From CAZZEX01 sp964653285 (GTDB lineage: Bacteria > Chloroflexota > Anaerolineae > B4-G1): a DNA stretch of 19,059 bases. Shown piece by piece: positions 6,662 to 13,953 of this stretch; the stretch's first letter is position 1, and each line of letters opens with the position of its first letter. Position numbers and translations under genes: made by a program. The notes under the pieces are model-generated. The model had not been told where the DNA came from and did not search any database. It worked only from the letters and a program-made list of their open reading frames with translations. The stretch covers positions 1 to 19,059 of the forward strand of contig CAZZEX010000097.1 of NCBI GenBank assembly GCA_964653285.1, in the 5' to 3' direction.

Positions 6662-7678
6662 ATGGATTTCAAACAAGTCGTGGTCATCGGTGCCGACTGC
6701 ATCAGTGTCTCCATCGCCCTGAAGTTGAAGGCACAGAAAAAACCGCCTCAGGTCATCGGTTACGATGCCGAGGTCGTGGCAGCCGACCTGGCGCGTGTCA
6801 AGGGGGCTTTTGACCGGGTGGAGCGTAAGCCGGATCGAGCGTGTCGGGATGCCGATCTGGTCATCGTCGCCGTGCCGCTCCCCGCCGTCCGCGAGACCTT
6901 CATCGCCATCGCGCCGCATCTTCAACTCGGCTGCTTCGTCACCGATACTGCATGTCTCAAGGCCCCGGTGATGCGCTGGGCTGAAGAACTCTTGCCAGAG
7001 AACGTCTTCTTCGTCGGCGGTCACCTCATTCCCAATCCGGCCATCGTAGACTTCGATTCTCCAGAGGGGCTGGATGCAGCCAGCGCTGACCTGCTGAAGG
7101 AGGCGCTTTATTGCTTCACCACGCCAACCAGAACCTCCAGCGCGGTGATCAATGCCTTCACCGGACTGGCCGAGGCACTTGGGGCTCATCCTTTCTTCAT
7201 TGACACCACCGAGCACGACGGGCTGCAGGCTGGTGTCGATGGGTTGCCCGATCTGCTGGCTATCGCGCTGCTGCGAGCCACCGTGGATACTCCCGGTTGG
7301 CAAGAGATGCGCAAGTTCGCCGGCTACCGCTTCGCCGTCGCCACGGCGGCCGCCGATGACGCCTACGAGCGCCACACCGCCATCTTTCTCAACCGAGAGA
7401 ACGTCCGGCGTCGGCTCAACGTCCTCTTGAGCGAACTGGTGCGCCTGCGTGACCTGCTGACGCACGATGACGCGGAACTGTTGGAGAAGGCCTTCGTCGC
7501 AGCCACCGAGGGACGGGCACGCTGGATTGAGGAGCGGGAGCAAGGTATGTGGGTCAAGAACGGCGACCTCTCCATGGATCACATACCCACTGCAGGCGAA
7601 CGGGTTGGGCAACTGATCTTCGGCAGCCGTGCGACCTCCCGATTGAAGGAAGGGCCGGGTCACTCCCGCAAGCGGTAG
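6662..7678 (+). CDS. Prephenate dehydrogenase-like protein with a degenerate nucleotide-binding motif
   Basis: A protein of 338 residues. The layout is TyrA-like: an N-terminal Rossmann domain with DLVIVAVPLPAVRETF at about residues 62-77, then FVTDTACLKAPVM, a GGHLIPNP motif in the position of the family's GxHPM-type loop, and an all-alpha C-terminal dimer domain. TyrA enzymes oxidatively decarboxylate prephenate in tyrosine synthesis. Here the usual GxGxxG is replaced by GADCIS near residues 11-16, so NAD(P)+ binding or substrate may differ. ATG 6662 begins exactly at the first beta strand; AGGAAGGA lies 11 bases upstream, rather far. It follows the HD gene by 59 bases. The glycosyltransferase begins 36 bases later. 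Confidence 0.7.
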   Translation: MDFKQVVVIGADCISVSIALKLKAQKKPPQVIGYDAEVVAADLARVKGAFDRVERKPDRACRDADLVIVAVPLPAVRETFIAIAPHLQLGCFVTDTACLKAPVMRWAEELLPENVFFVGGHLIPNPAIVDFDSPEGLDAASADLLKEALYCFTTPTRTSSAVINAFTGLAEALGAHPFFIDTTEHDGLQAGVDGLPDLLAIALLRATVDTPGWQEMRKFAGYRFAVATAAADDAYERHTAIFLNRENVRRRLNVLLSELVRLRDLLTHDDAELLEKAFVAATEGRARWIEEREQGMWVKNGDLSMDHIPTAGERVGQLIFGSRATSRLKEGPGHSRKR

Positions 7679-7714
7679 CACCACATCTTAACACCCTCTG
7701 CCAGGCTAGACGCA

Positions 7715-8917
7715 TTGACTGAGACATATCGCATCTTGATGATCGCCCCTACCTCCTTCTTCTCCGACTACGGCGGCCACATACGTATCCTGGAGGAGGC
7801 GCGGGTGCTTCAAAAATTGGGCCATCAGGTAACCATCATCACTTATTACCTGGGGCACGACCTGCCCGACCTGGAGATCGTGCGCACCCGGCCCACGCCC
7901 TGGCGTGCCGACTACGAGGTCGGCTCGTCGCCGCACAAATTCGCCTTCGACGTTTTCCTGGGCTGGACGGGATTGAAGACCATCCTACGCCGTCGTTTCG
8001 ACATCGTCCACGGTCACACGCACGAGGGTGCCTTCATTGGCTACTTCCTGAGCCGCCTCTTGCGCGTGCCGCTCTTGTTCGACTTTCAAGGCAGCATGAC
8101 CAGCGAGATGATAGATCATCATTTTCTCAACCCTGAAGGGCCGTGGTACCGCTGGGCGCGGCTGTTGGAACTACGCATTAACCAACTCGCCGACGTCATC
8201 GTCACCAGTAGTCAACTGGGCGCCCTCCTGCTGGAGCGCGATTTCAACTGCAATGCCCGCCGCGTCTACCCGCTGCCGGACTGCGTAGACCTGGATTTCT
8301 TCCGGCCTGGTGTGCTCACTCCCGAGGAAGTCACAGCCCGCCGGGCGGCCCTGGGCATCCCGCCTGGCCGTCCTGTCGTCGCCTACCTGGGGCTCCTGGC
8401 CGACTACCAGGGCACGCCGCTTCTCGTGCGGGGGGCGCGAGTTCTCAAGCAATGCGGGGTAGATGTGCACTTCTTGATCATGGGCTTCCCGGCCGTCTCT
8501 CACTACCGGCAGATGGCAGCCGACCTGGGAGTGGCCGACCGGGTCACCTTCACCGGCAAGGTGCCCTACGAGGAGGCCCCGGCCCACCTGGCACTGGGCG
8601 ATGTCGCCGTAGCCCCTAAGCTCTCCGCTACCGAGGGTGCCGGCAAGATCCTGAACTATATGGCAATGTCGCTGCCCACTGTCGCCTTCGACACCCCGGT
8701 CAGCCGGGAGTACCTGGGCGCGCTAGGCGTTTATGCCAGGCGGACTGGCGATCCCGTCGCCCTGGCTGACGCCATTCTCAGTCTCTTGAATGCCCCGCAG
8801 TGGCGGATTGAATTGGGCCAGAAACTGCGGGCGCGGGCCGCACGTCACTTCTCCTGGGACCGCGCCGGACGGCACCTGCTCACCGTTTACCGCACTGTCC
8901 TCACATCGAAGGATTAA
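7715..8917 (+). CDS. Glycosyltransferase family 4 (GT-B fold)
   Basis: A protein of 400 residues with two Rossmann-like domains. The N-terminal part has the acceptor-side GGHIRILEEARVLQKLGHQV motif, and the C-terminal part has the donor-binding pattern VAYLGLLADYQGTPLLVRG, VTFTGKVPYEEAPAHLALGD and a glutamate-containing SATEGAGKILNYMAMSLP segment. Such enzymes transfer sugars from nucleotide donors to lipid-linked or polysaccharide acceptors at the cytoplasmic membrane face. TTG 7715 is chosen because the first beta strand starts directly after it; ATG 7739 would cut into the strand. The ABC-2 permease starts 10 bases after its stop, so the two are probably co-translated and involved in making and exporting a surface glycan. 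Confidence 0.85.
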   Translation: MTETYRILMIAPTSFFSDYGGHIRILEEARVLQKLGHQVTIITYYLGHDLPDLEIVRTRPTPWRADYEVGSSPHKFAFDVFLGWTGLKTILRRRFDIVHGHTHEGAFIGYFLSRLLRVPLLFDFQGSMTSEMIDHHFLNPEGPWYRWARLLELRINQLADVIVTSSQLGALLLERDFNCNARRVYPLPDCVDLDFFRPGVLTPEEVTARRAALGIPPGRPVVAYLGLLADYQGTPLLVRGARVLKQCGVDVHFLIMGFPAVSHYRQMAADLGVADRVTFTGKVPYEEAPAHLALGDVAVAPKLSATEGAGKILNYMAMSLPTVAFDTPVSREYLGALGVYARRTGDPVALADAILSLLNAPQWRIELGQKLRARAARHFSWDRAGRHLLTVYRTVLTSKD

Positions 8918-8927
8918 CGGAGGTTGT

Positions 8928-9743
8928 ATGAAAGTCTTGCGCTACCTGCGTGAACTCTGGCAGTATCGAGAGCTGATCCGCAATCTGGTCGCGCGTGACC
9001 TGAAAGTGCGCTACAAAAGCTCTGTCCTGGGCGTTGCCTGGTCTTGGCTTAACCCGCTATTGATGATGATCGTATACACCGTATTCTTCACCGTCGCCCT
9101 GCGCGATGGCAGCATTCCCCACTATCCAGTCTTCCTCTTGTGCGGGCTGTTGCCTTGGAACTTCTCTAGCGACTCAGTCCTCCAGGCCACCGGCAGCATC
9201 ATCGGCAATGCCCATTTGATCAAGAAAGTCCACTTCCCTCACGAGGTACTCCCTATCTCCATTGTGCTGTCTAACCTCGTCAACTTCCTTATCGCCCTGC
9301 CTATTTTCTTCGTTTTGGCGCTGGTATCAGGTGCATCACTGAGCTGGTGGGCACTCCTCCTGCCGATCACCATCCTAATCCAGGTAGCCTTCACCACAGG
9401 ACTGGCGTTCCTCCTCGCCACTCTTAACGTTTTCTACCGAGACACCCAGCACATCCTGGGCGTGATTATGCTGGCGTGGTTCTTCCTCACCCCTATCATT
9501 TACTCTATTAATTCGGTTCCCGCAGAAACCACTCTGCTGGGCCGACCGGTTCAAGTCCGACTCTGGCTGCGCCGCCTCAACCCGATGGCCTCCATCATTG
9601 CCTCCTACCGTGACCTGCTCTACCGGGGCGCGCCAACGGGTCTAGACTTTCTACTGCGCACCGCCGTCACCGCGTTGATCGTGCTCGTCGTGGGCTACCT
9701 GGTGTTCCTGTACTACAGCCCTCGCTTTGGTGAGGAGGTGTAA
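8928..9743 (+). CDS. ABC-2 type polysaccharide/polyol-phosphate export permease
   Basis: A protein of 271 residues. The N-terminus LRELWQYRELIRNLVARDLKVRYKSSVLG is typical of Wzm/TagG/KpsM permeases, followed by six predicted membrane segments and LLPWNFSSDSVLQATGSI and ATLNVFYRDTQHILG motifs. These proteins form the membrane channel that exports undecaprenyl-linked glycans, driven by a separate Wzt/TagH ATPase. GGAGGT precedes the ATG at 8928 by three bases. The longer frame from 8790 overlaps the glycosyltransferase and is rejected. No ATPase gene follows: the next gene is priA, after a 50-base gap that contains a repeat. The partner ATPase must be elsewhere or has been lost. Confidence 0.9.
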   Translation: MKVLRYLRELWQYRELIRNLVARDLKVRYKSSVLGVAWSWLNPLLMMIVYTVFFTVALRDGSIPHYPVFLLCGLLPWNFSSDSVLQATGSIIGNAHLIKKVHFPHEVLPISIVLSNLVNFLIALPIFFVLALVSGASLSWWALLLPITILIQVAFTTGLAFLLATLNVFYRDTQHILGVIMLAWFFLTPIIYSINSVPAETTLLGRPVQVRLWLRRLNPMASIIASYRDLLYRGAPTGLDFLLRTAVTALIVLVVGYLVFLYYSPRFGEEV

Positions 9744-9744
9744 T

Positions 9745-9780
9745 AGCCGTCAGCGGCTAGCCGTTAGCAGTCAGCGGAGC
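9745..9780. repeat. AGCCGTTAGC/AGTCAGCGG low-complexity repeat
   Basis: Degenerate units such as AGCCGTCAGCGGCTAGCCGTTAGCAGTCAGCGG fill the gap between the permease and priA. The same word set (GTTAGC, AGTCAGCGG) recurs in inverted orientation at 15402-15440. It may mark a rearrangement point that separated the permease from its ATPase. Confidence 0.6.
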
Positions 9781-9793
9781 GGTTGAATCTGGT

Positions 9794-12307
9794 ATGGAGA
9801 CCAGTCCATTCGTTGAGGTGGTCGTTCTCTCGCCGGTCAAAGCGCCGGCCTCGGGCACAGTTGTGCCTGTCTTCACTTACCACCTGCCGGACGAACTGCA
9901 AGGCCGTCTTACGGTGGGGTCCCTCGTCGTCGTCCCGTTCGGGTCCCGGCGGCTCTACGGCATCGTCGTCGCCCTCAGCGACGAGTCCCCCGTTCCTGAG
10001 ACCCGCCCCGTCGCATCGCTGGTGGACCCCGAACCAGTACTCACGCCGGCCCAGATCGCGCTGGCCCGCTGGATGAGCCACGAGTACCTGGCCCCACTCC
10101 ACGAGTGCCTGGAGTTGATGCTCCCGCCGGGCGTGGCCGGCTATGCCGACGTGCAGGCCGCACTGGACGAGAAGGCCAGGCCAGAGGATGCACGAACTGT
10201 AGCCCAGGAGCAGTTGTTCAGAGTACTAGACCGCCGCGGCTTCCTGCACGGCCGACAACTGGACCGCGTGCTGCCCCGCCGTCAGTGGCGTAGGGCTGCG
10301 GATCAACTGGCCCGCCGGGGGTTGGTCGTCAAGTCCTCTTTTCTGGCCCCGCCCCGCGCCCGTCCCAAACAGGTGTGCACAGTTGAATGGATAGCCCACG
10401 ACGTTGATACAGATGCAGCGCTGGCTGGACTGAAGAGCGAGTGCTATCCTGCCGTCGTCCAGTTCCTGCGCCGTGAAGGGGAACCCGTGGACGTCAGTTG
10501 GGTCTACGCCGAGACCGGCTGCAAGCGCTATCACCTCAACAAACTGGCCGAGCGAAACCTCGTCGCTTTCGACACCGAGGAAGTCTGGCGAGACCCGCTG
10601 GCCGACGAAACCTTCGTCCCCGACACCCTGCCCCCTCTCACGCCGGACCAGCAGGCCGTTTGGGATGTCATTCGTGCCTCATCTACTCATTTACTCCATG
10701 GAGTGACCGGCTCCGGAAAAACCGAAATCTATCTACGAGCCGTGGAGGAGGTGCTTGCGCGAGGCCAGCAGGCCATCGCGCTTGTCCCGGAAATCAGCCT
10801 GACGCCGCAGACAGCACACCGCTTTGGAGCGCGTTTTGGCCGGCGTATCGCCATCCTCCACAGCGCGCTTACCGAGGGTGAGCGGTACGACACATGGCGT
10901 CGTGCCCGTGCTGGCCTGGTGGACATCGTCATCGGCCCACGCTCTGCCCTTTTCGCTCCGTTTCCCAACCTTGGCCTTATCGTTCTGGATGAGGAACACG
11001 ATGACAGTTATAAACAGGTTGCCCCGTCCCCTCGCTACCACGCCCGCGACGTGGCGCTTGAACTGGCCCGCCTGACCGGCGCGACGGTCATCCTTGGCTC
11101 TGCCACCCCCAGCCTGGAATCCTACTACCGCGCCCAGCGTGGCGAGTTCACGCTGCTGGAGATGCCACGCCGCATCATGGCCCACACCCGCCGCCTGCGT
11201 GACCTCCAGGCCCGCTACCACATCCCCCGCATCCGCTATCACGCCCTGCGGGATGGCCCCCCCGAAGCACGCTACCTGCCCCTGCCACCGGTGCAGATCG
11301 TGGACCTGCGGGCCGAACTGCGCGCTGGCAACCGCTCCATCTTCAGCCGCGCCCTCCAGCGGGCGATGGACGAGGCTTTGGGCCGCAGCGAGCAAGTCAT
11401 CCTATTTCTCAACCGGCGGGGGACCGCCACTTTCGTCCTCTGTCGCGATTGCGGCTACGTCCCGCGCTGCCCGCGCTGTGACATTCCACTGACCTATCAC
11501 AGGCCCCACGCCCGCTTGGTCTGTCACCACTGCAACCATCATGAGCCCCAGCCCGACCGCTGCCCCCAGTGTGGGGGTGAGCGCATCCGCTACTTCGGCC
11601 TGGGCACCGAGCGGGTAGAACGAGCGATACACCAGCGCTGGCCCGATGTCCGCACCTTGCGCTGGGACCGTGACACCGCCCGCAACTACGCTGCTCACGC
11701 CACCGTCCTCCATCTTTTTAGCACCGGGTTGGCCCACGTGCTCGTCGGCACGCAGATGGTCGCCAAGGGGCTCGACCTGCCGCTGGTGACCGTCGTCGGC
11801 ATCATCTCGGCCGACACTGCGCTCAACCTGCCCGACTTCCGCTCCGGCGAGCGCACTTTCCAGTTGCTGACGCAAGTGGCCGGGCGGGCCGGGCGGGGGC
11901 TCCTCGGCGGGCGGGTCATTCTCCAGACGTACAACCCCGACCACTATGCAGTCATCGCCGCTTCCAATCACGACTACGCTGGGTTTGCCGCCCGGGAACT
12001 GGCCTTCCGCCGCGAACAGGGCTACCCGCCCTACCGTCGCCTGGCGAAACTGGTTTACGAGGACGCCAGCCCTTCCCGTGCCCAGGCCCAGGCCGAGGCG
12101 CTGGCTGAGACCCTGCGCGATGCTTTGGCCCGGCGGGGCCTCCCCACAACCGACCTGATCGGCCCCGCTCCCCCCTTTTTCGCCCGATTGCGGGGCCGCT
12201 ACCGCTGGCAAGTGCTCCTGTGCCACCCCGATCCTCCCTCCTTCCTACACGCTGTCCAAATTCCCCCCGGCTGGCGCGTGGATGTAGACCCAGTGAGTGT
12301 GCTGTAA
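9794..12307 (+). CDS. priA: Primosomal protein N', replication restart helicase
   Basis: A protein of 837 residues. PriA recognises stalled forks and D-loops and reloads the replisome. In order: an N-terminal 3'-DNA-end-binding and winged-helix region, Walker A GVTGSGKTE near residue 302, LVPEISLTPQ, the DEEH box near 398, GSATPSLESYY, four CxxC pairs (CRDC, CPRC, CHHC, CPQC) binding two zinc ions near residues 548-595, then QMVAKGLDLP and QVAGRAGRG helicase motifs. Between the LLEMPRRI and LPPVQIVDLR blocks is an arginine-rich stretch of about 35 residues that is absent from E. coli PriA as I recall it. The start ATG matches the family N-terminus, although only a distant GGAG is seen upstream. 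All catalytic motifs are intact. Confidence 0.95.
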   Translation: METSPFVEVVVLSPVKAPASGTVVPVFTYHLPDELQGRLTVGSLVVVPFGSRRLYGIVVALSDESPVPETRPVASLVDPEPVLTPAQIALARWMSHEYLAPLHECLELMLPPGVAGYADVQAALDEKARPEDARTVAQEQLFRVLDRRGFLHGRQLDRVLPRRQWRRAADQLARRGLVVKSSFLAPPRARPKQVCTVEWIAHDVDTDAALAGLKSECYPAVVQFLRREGEPVDVSWVYAETGCKRYHLNKLAERNLVAFDTEEVWRDPLADETFVPDTLPPLTPDQQAVWDVIRASSTHLLHGVTGSGKTEIYLRAVEEVLARGQQAIALVPEISLTPQTAHRFGARFGRRIAILHSALTEGERYDTWRRARAGLVDIVIGPRSALFAPFPNLGLIVLDEEHDDSYKQVAPSPRYHARDVALELARLTGATVILGSATPSLESYYRAQRGEFTLLEMPRRIMAHTRRLRDLQARYHIPRIRYHALRDGPPEARYLPLPPVQIVDLRAELRAGNRSIFSRALQRAMDEALGRSEQVILFLNRRGTATFVLCRDCGYVPRCPRCDIPLTYHRPHARLVCHHCNHHEPQPDRCPQCGGERIRYFGLGTERVERAIHQRWPDVRTLRWDRDTARNYAAHATVLHLFSTGLAHVLVGTQMVAKGLDLPLVTVVGIISADTALNLPDFRSGERTFQLLTQVAGRAGRGLLGGRVILQTYNPDHYAVIAASNHDYAGFAARELAFRREQGYPPYRRLAKLVYEDASPSRAQAQAEALAETLRDALARRGLPTTDLIGPAPPFFARLRGRYRWQVLLCHPDPPSFLHAVQIPPGWRVDVDPVSVL

Positions 12308-12398
12308 TGCCCGAGAGTTGCCTGTCGAGACCTGGATCCTCCCATCCCCAGTTGACTGTCAGCGATTAATCCTTGGGATTTGGGGTTTGACCTAACCC

Positions 12399-12427
12399 TT
12401 GTCCTCCCCACGCCCGTGGGGTATAAT
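12399..12427 (+). promoter_or_regulatory. Sortase promoter with an operator-like palindrome in the spacer
   Basis: TTGTCC (12399-12404) and a perfect TATAAT (12422-12427) are 17 bp apart. The palindrome CCCCACG-CC-CGTGGGG occupies 12406-12421, that is, all but one base of the spacer. A protein bound there would block RNA polymerase, so regulated transcription is likely. The rest of 12308-12453 shows nothing else. Confidence 0.65.
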
Positions 12428-12453
12428 CGGGGACACACTGGTGGGTGGCAAAC

Positions 12454-13182
12454 ATGCACAATCTTGGTTCGGCAGAACAAACGGGGATTGGACTCATAGC
12501 CCGGGTTCTCATCTGGGGTGGCGTGTTGCTACTCCTCGTCGGCGGTCTGCTGGCCTACCCTTATGTGAGTTCCCGCCTGGCAGCCTCCCCCCCCTCACCT
12601 GCCCCAATGCCTTCCTTCCTGCAACCCACCGCCCCTCTCCCTACTATCACCAGCGCCGCCCCCACGAGCATGCCCACCCCCATACCTACTCTCACCCGCA
12701 CTCCCACCCCCACCCCCACCCCCACCCTTGCCCTGCCCACCCGCATCGTCATCCCGGCCATCAGCGTAGACGCCCCCGTTGTTCCTGTCTCCTGGCGCAC
12801 GGTAGAGGTAGACGGTCAAGCGCAGGCGGCGTGGGAGGTCCCGGCGATGTACGCCGCTGGCTGGCACGAAACATCCGCGCCGCTGGGGATGTCCGGCAAC
12901 ACTGTCCTCAGCGGCCACAACACTACCAACGGCGAGGTCTTCCGCGATCTGTACACATTGGAGGCCGGGGATGTCATCACCGTCTACTCGGACGACACCC
13001 CCTACACCTACACCGTCGCCGAAGTATTGATCTTGCCCGAGGCTGGTCAGCCCTTGGAGGTGCGCCTTGAGAACGCGCGCTACATCATGCCCACCGACGA
13101 CGAGAGGCTGACCCTCGTCACCTGCCACCCCTACGGCAGCCTACATTACCGGCTGATCGTCATCGCCCGCCCAACCGATTAG
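12454..13182 (+). CDS. Sortase (class D/F-like), membrane-anchored
   Basis: A protein of 242 residues. A single N-terminal membrane anchor (about 16-42) is followed by a proline/serine/threonine-rich linker with TPTPTPTPT (to about residue 92) and a sortase domain. The catalytic triad is visible: His155 in LSGHN, Cys224 in LVTCHP, Arg233 in HYRLIV. Sortases cleave a sorting motif and join the protein to another amino group on the cell surface. No substrate with a sorting signal is in the window. ATG 12454 has GGTGG five bases upstream; GTG 12445 is in frame and possible. The gene has its own promoter and a perfect palindrome at its stop codon, so it seems to be transcribed alone. Confidence 0.87.
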   Translation: MHNLGSAEQTGIGLIARVLIWGGVLLLLVGGLLAYPYVSSRLAASPPSPAPMPSFLQPTAPLPTITSAAPTSMPTPIPTLTRTPTPTPTPTLALPTRIVIPAISVDAPVVPVSWRTVEVDGQAQAAWEVPAMYAAGWHETSAPLGMSGNTVLSGHNTTNGEVFRDLYTLEAGDVITVYSDDTPYTYTVAEVLILPEAGQPLEVRLENARYIMPTDDERLTLVTCHPYGSLHYRLIVIARPTD

Positions 13183-13213
13183 ACCCTTCGGGTTTTGGAA
13201 ACCCGAAGGGTCT
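13181..13213. repeat. Perfect 15-bp-arm palindrome at the sortase stop codon
   Basis: AGACCCTTCGGGTTT and its exact complement AAACCCGAAGGGTCT flank a TGG loop. It begins inside the TAG stop codon. A G-rich run follows instead of a U-run, so it is more likely a mobile palindromic repeat or mRNA 3'-end stabiliser than an intrinsic terminator. Confidence 0.75.
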
Positions 13214-13227
13214 GGGGGACCCACTCT

Positions 13228-13251
13228 AGCGATTCGGCGATGCGAATCGCT
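13228..13251. repeat. 9-bp-arm hairpin between sortase and DUF6391 gene
   Basis: AGCGATTCG and CGAATCGCT flank the six-base loop GCGATG. It lies about 90 bases upstream of the next promoter and has no U-run. It may be an operator or a repeat remnant. Confidence 0.5.
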
Positions 13252-13319
13252 TCATCCAGGTTCAGGCGAAGTATTACACCCAATGGCCGACGATTGCAAG
13301 TCCGCCGGCTCTGCTCGAA

Positions 13320-13349
13320 TTGGCCGCTTCATCGCATTCGTGGTATCAT
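13320..13349 (+). promoter_or_regulatory. Possible promoter of the DUF6391-holA unit
   Basis: TTGGCC (13320-13325) and TATCAT (13344-13349) are 18 bp apart, about 47 bases before the start codon. Both boxes are imperfect. Confidence 0.4.
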
Positions 13350-13395
13350 TGAGGTGATTCAAGATTCGGAGATTTGAGATCGATTGGGGAGAACG

Positions 13396-13953
13396 ATGAG
13401 CGAAATACATTCCTTGGCAGATTTGCTAGACCTTTCTTTTATCTCTCGCGTGCGCCGTAACCACGCGCTGGAGCACGCGACTGTGCATACCCTCAGCGAG
13501 CGCTACCGCGGCCTCAGACTGGTGGCCCGTTCCTCGCTGTGGGGCTTCTACATCTACGGCGACGTGCCCACCGAGGCGGTACTTTCCGCCGCTCAGGAGG
13601 GGCTGCGACGGTTGAAGGCCGGTCAGTGGCGGATGGCCATCCATTCCAACTGTGGCACCAACCTCGCCGTTGCTGGGACGCTGGCTGGATTGGGTGCCTT
13701 CCTGGCACTCGGTGGTATATCTACAAGAAACCGGACTTTTTCCGAAAAACCCGGTTTCTCGCTGGAGCGGATCGCTCGCCTGCCACTCGCCTGCGCCACC
13801 GCCACGTTGGGCATCATCCTGGCGCAACCACTGGGCACTGCTCTCCAGATCCACGTCACCACTCAGGCCGACGTCGGCAGCCTGCACATCATCGGCATCA
13901 CGCGGGAAAGGAAGGCTGGCATTACCGTCCACCACGTCCGCACCGAGGGGTAG
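13396..13953 (+). CDS. DUF6391-like membrane protein
   Basis: A protein of 185 residues. The N-terminal RRNHALEHATVHTLSER motif, with closely spaced histidines and glutamate, and the later HSNCGTNLAVAGTLAG segment match a small family I recall as DUF6391 from Cyanobacteria and Chloroflexota; its function is unknown. Two hydrophobic segments are visible (about 92-110 and 128-145), then a soluble beta-rich tail. The histidine-rich N-terminus could bind a metal. Between the two hydrophobic segments, residues about 111-122 are encoded by an imperfect palindrome and look like an in-frame insertion. ATG 13396 has GGGGAGA upstream; the in-frame start at 13384 has none. holA follows directly after the stop. 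Confidence 0.65.
   Translation: MSEIHSLADLLDLSFISRVRRNHALEHATVHTLSERYRGLRLVARSSLWGFYIYGDVPTEAVLSAAQEGLRRLKAGQWRMAIHSNCGTNLAVAGTLAGLGAFLALGGISTRNRTFSEKPGFSLERIARLPLACATATLGIILAQPLGTALQIHVTTQADVGSLHIIGITRERKAGITVHHVRTEG
13726..13759. repeat. AGAAACCGG...CCGGTTTCT palindrome inside the DUF6391 gene
   Basis: The 9-bp arms are exactly complementary, and an inner T-run pairs with an A-run except for two mismatches, giving a 34-base hairpin. It encodes polar residues (RNRTFSEKPGFS) in a loop between two hydrophobic helices, and the reading frame is kept. Confidence 0.7.

Noticed and set aside
8790..8927. Extended start for the ABC-2 permease
   Set aside because: It overlaps the glycosyltransferase C-terminus, while the ATG at 8928 has a strong GGAGGT and the family N-terminus.
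12680..12732. CCCACC-rich tract in the sortase gene as a mobile repeat insertion
   Set aside because: It encodes the usual threonine/proline linker of surface-anchored enzymes, which arises by simple repeat expansion.
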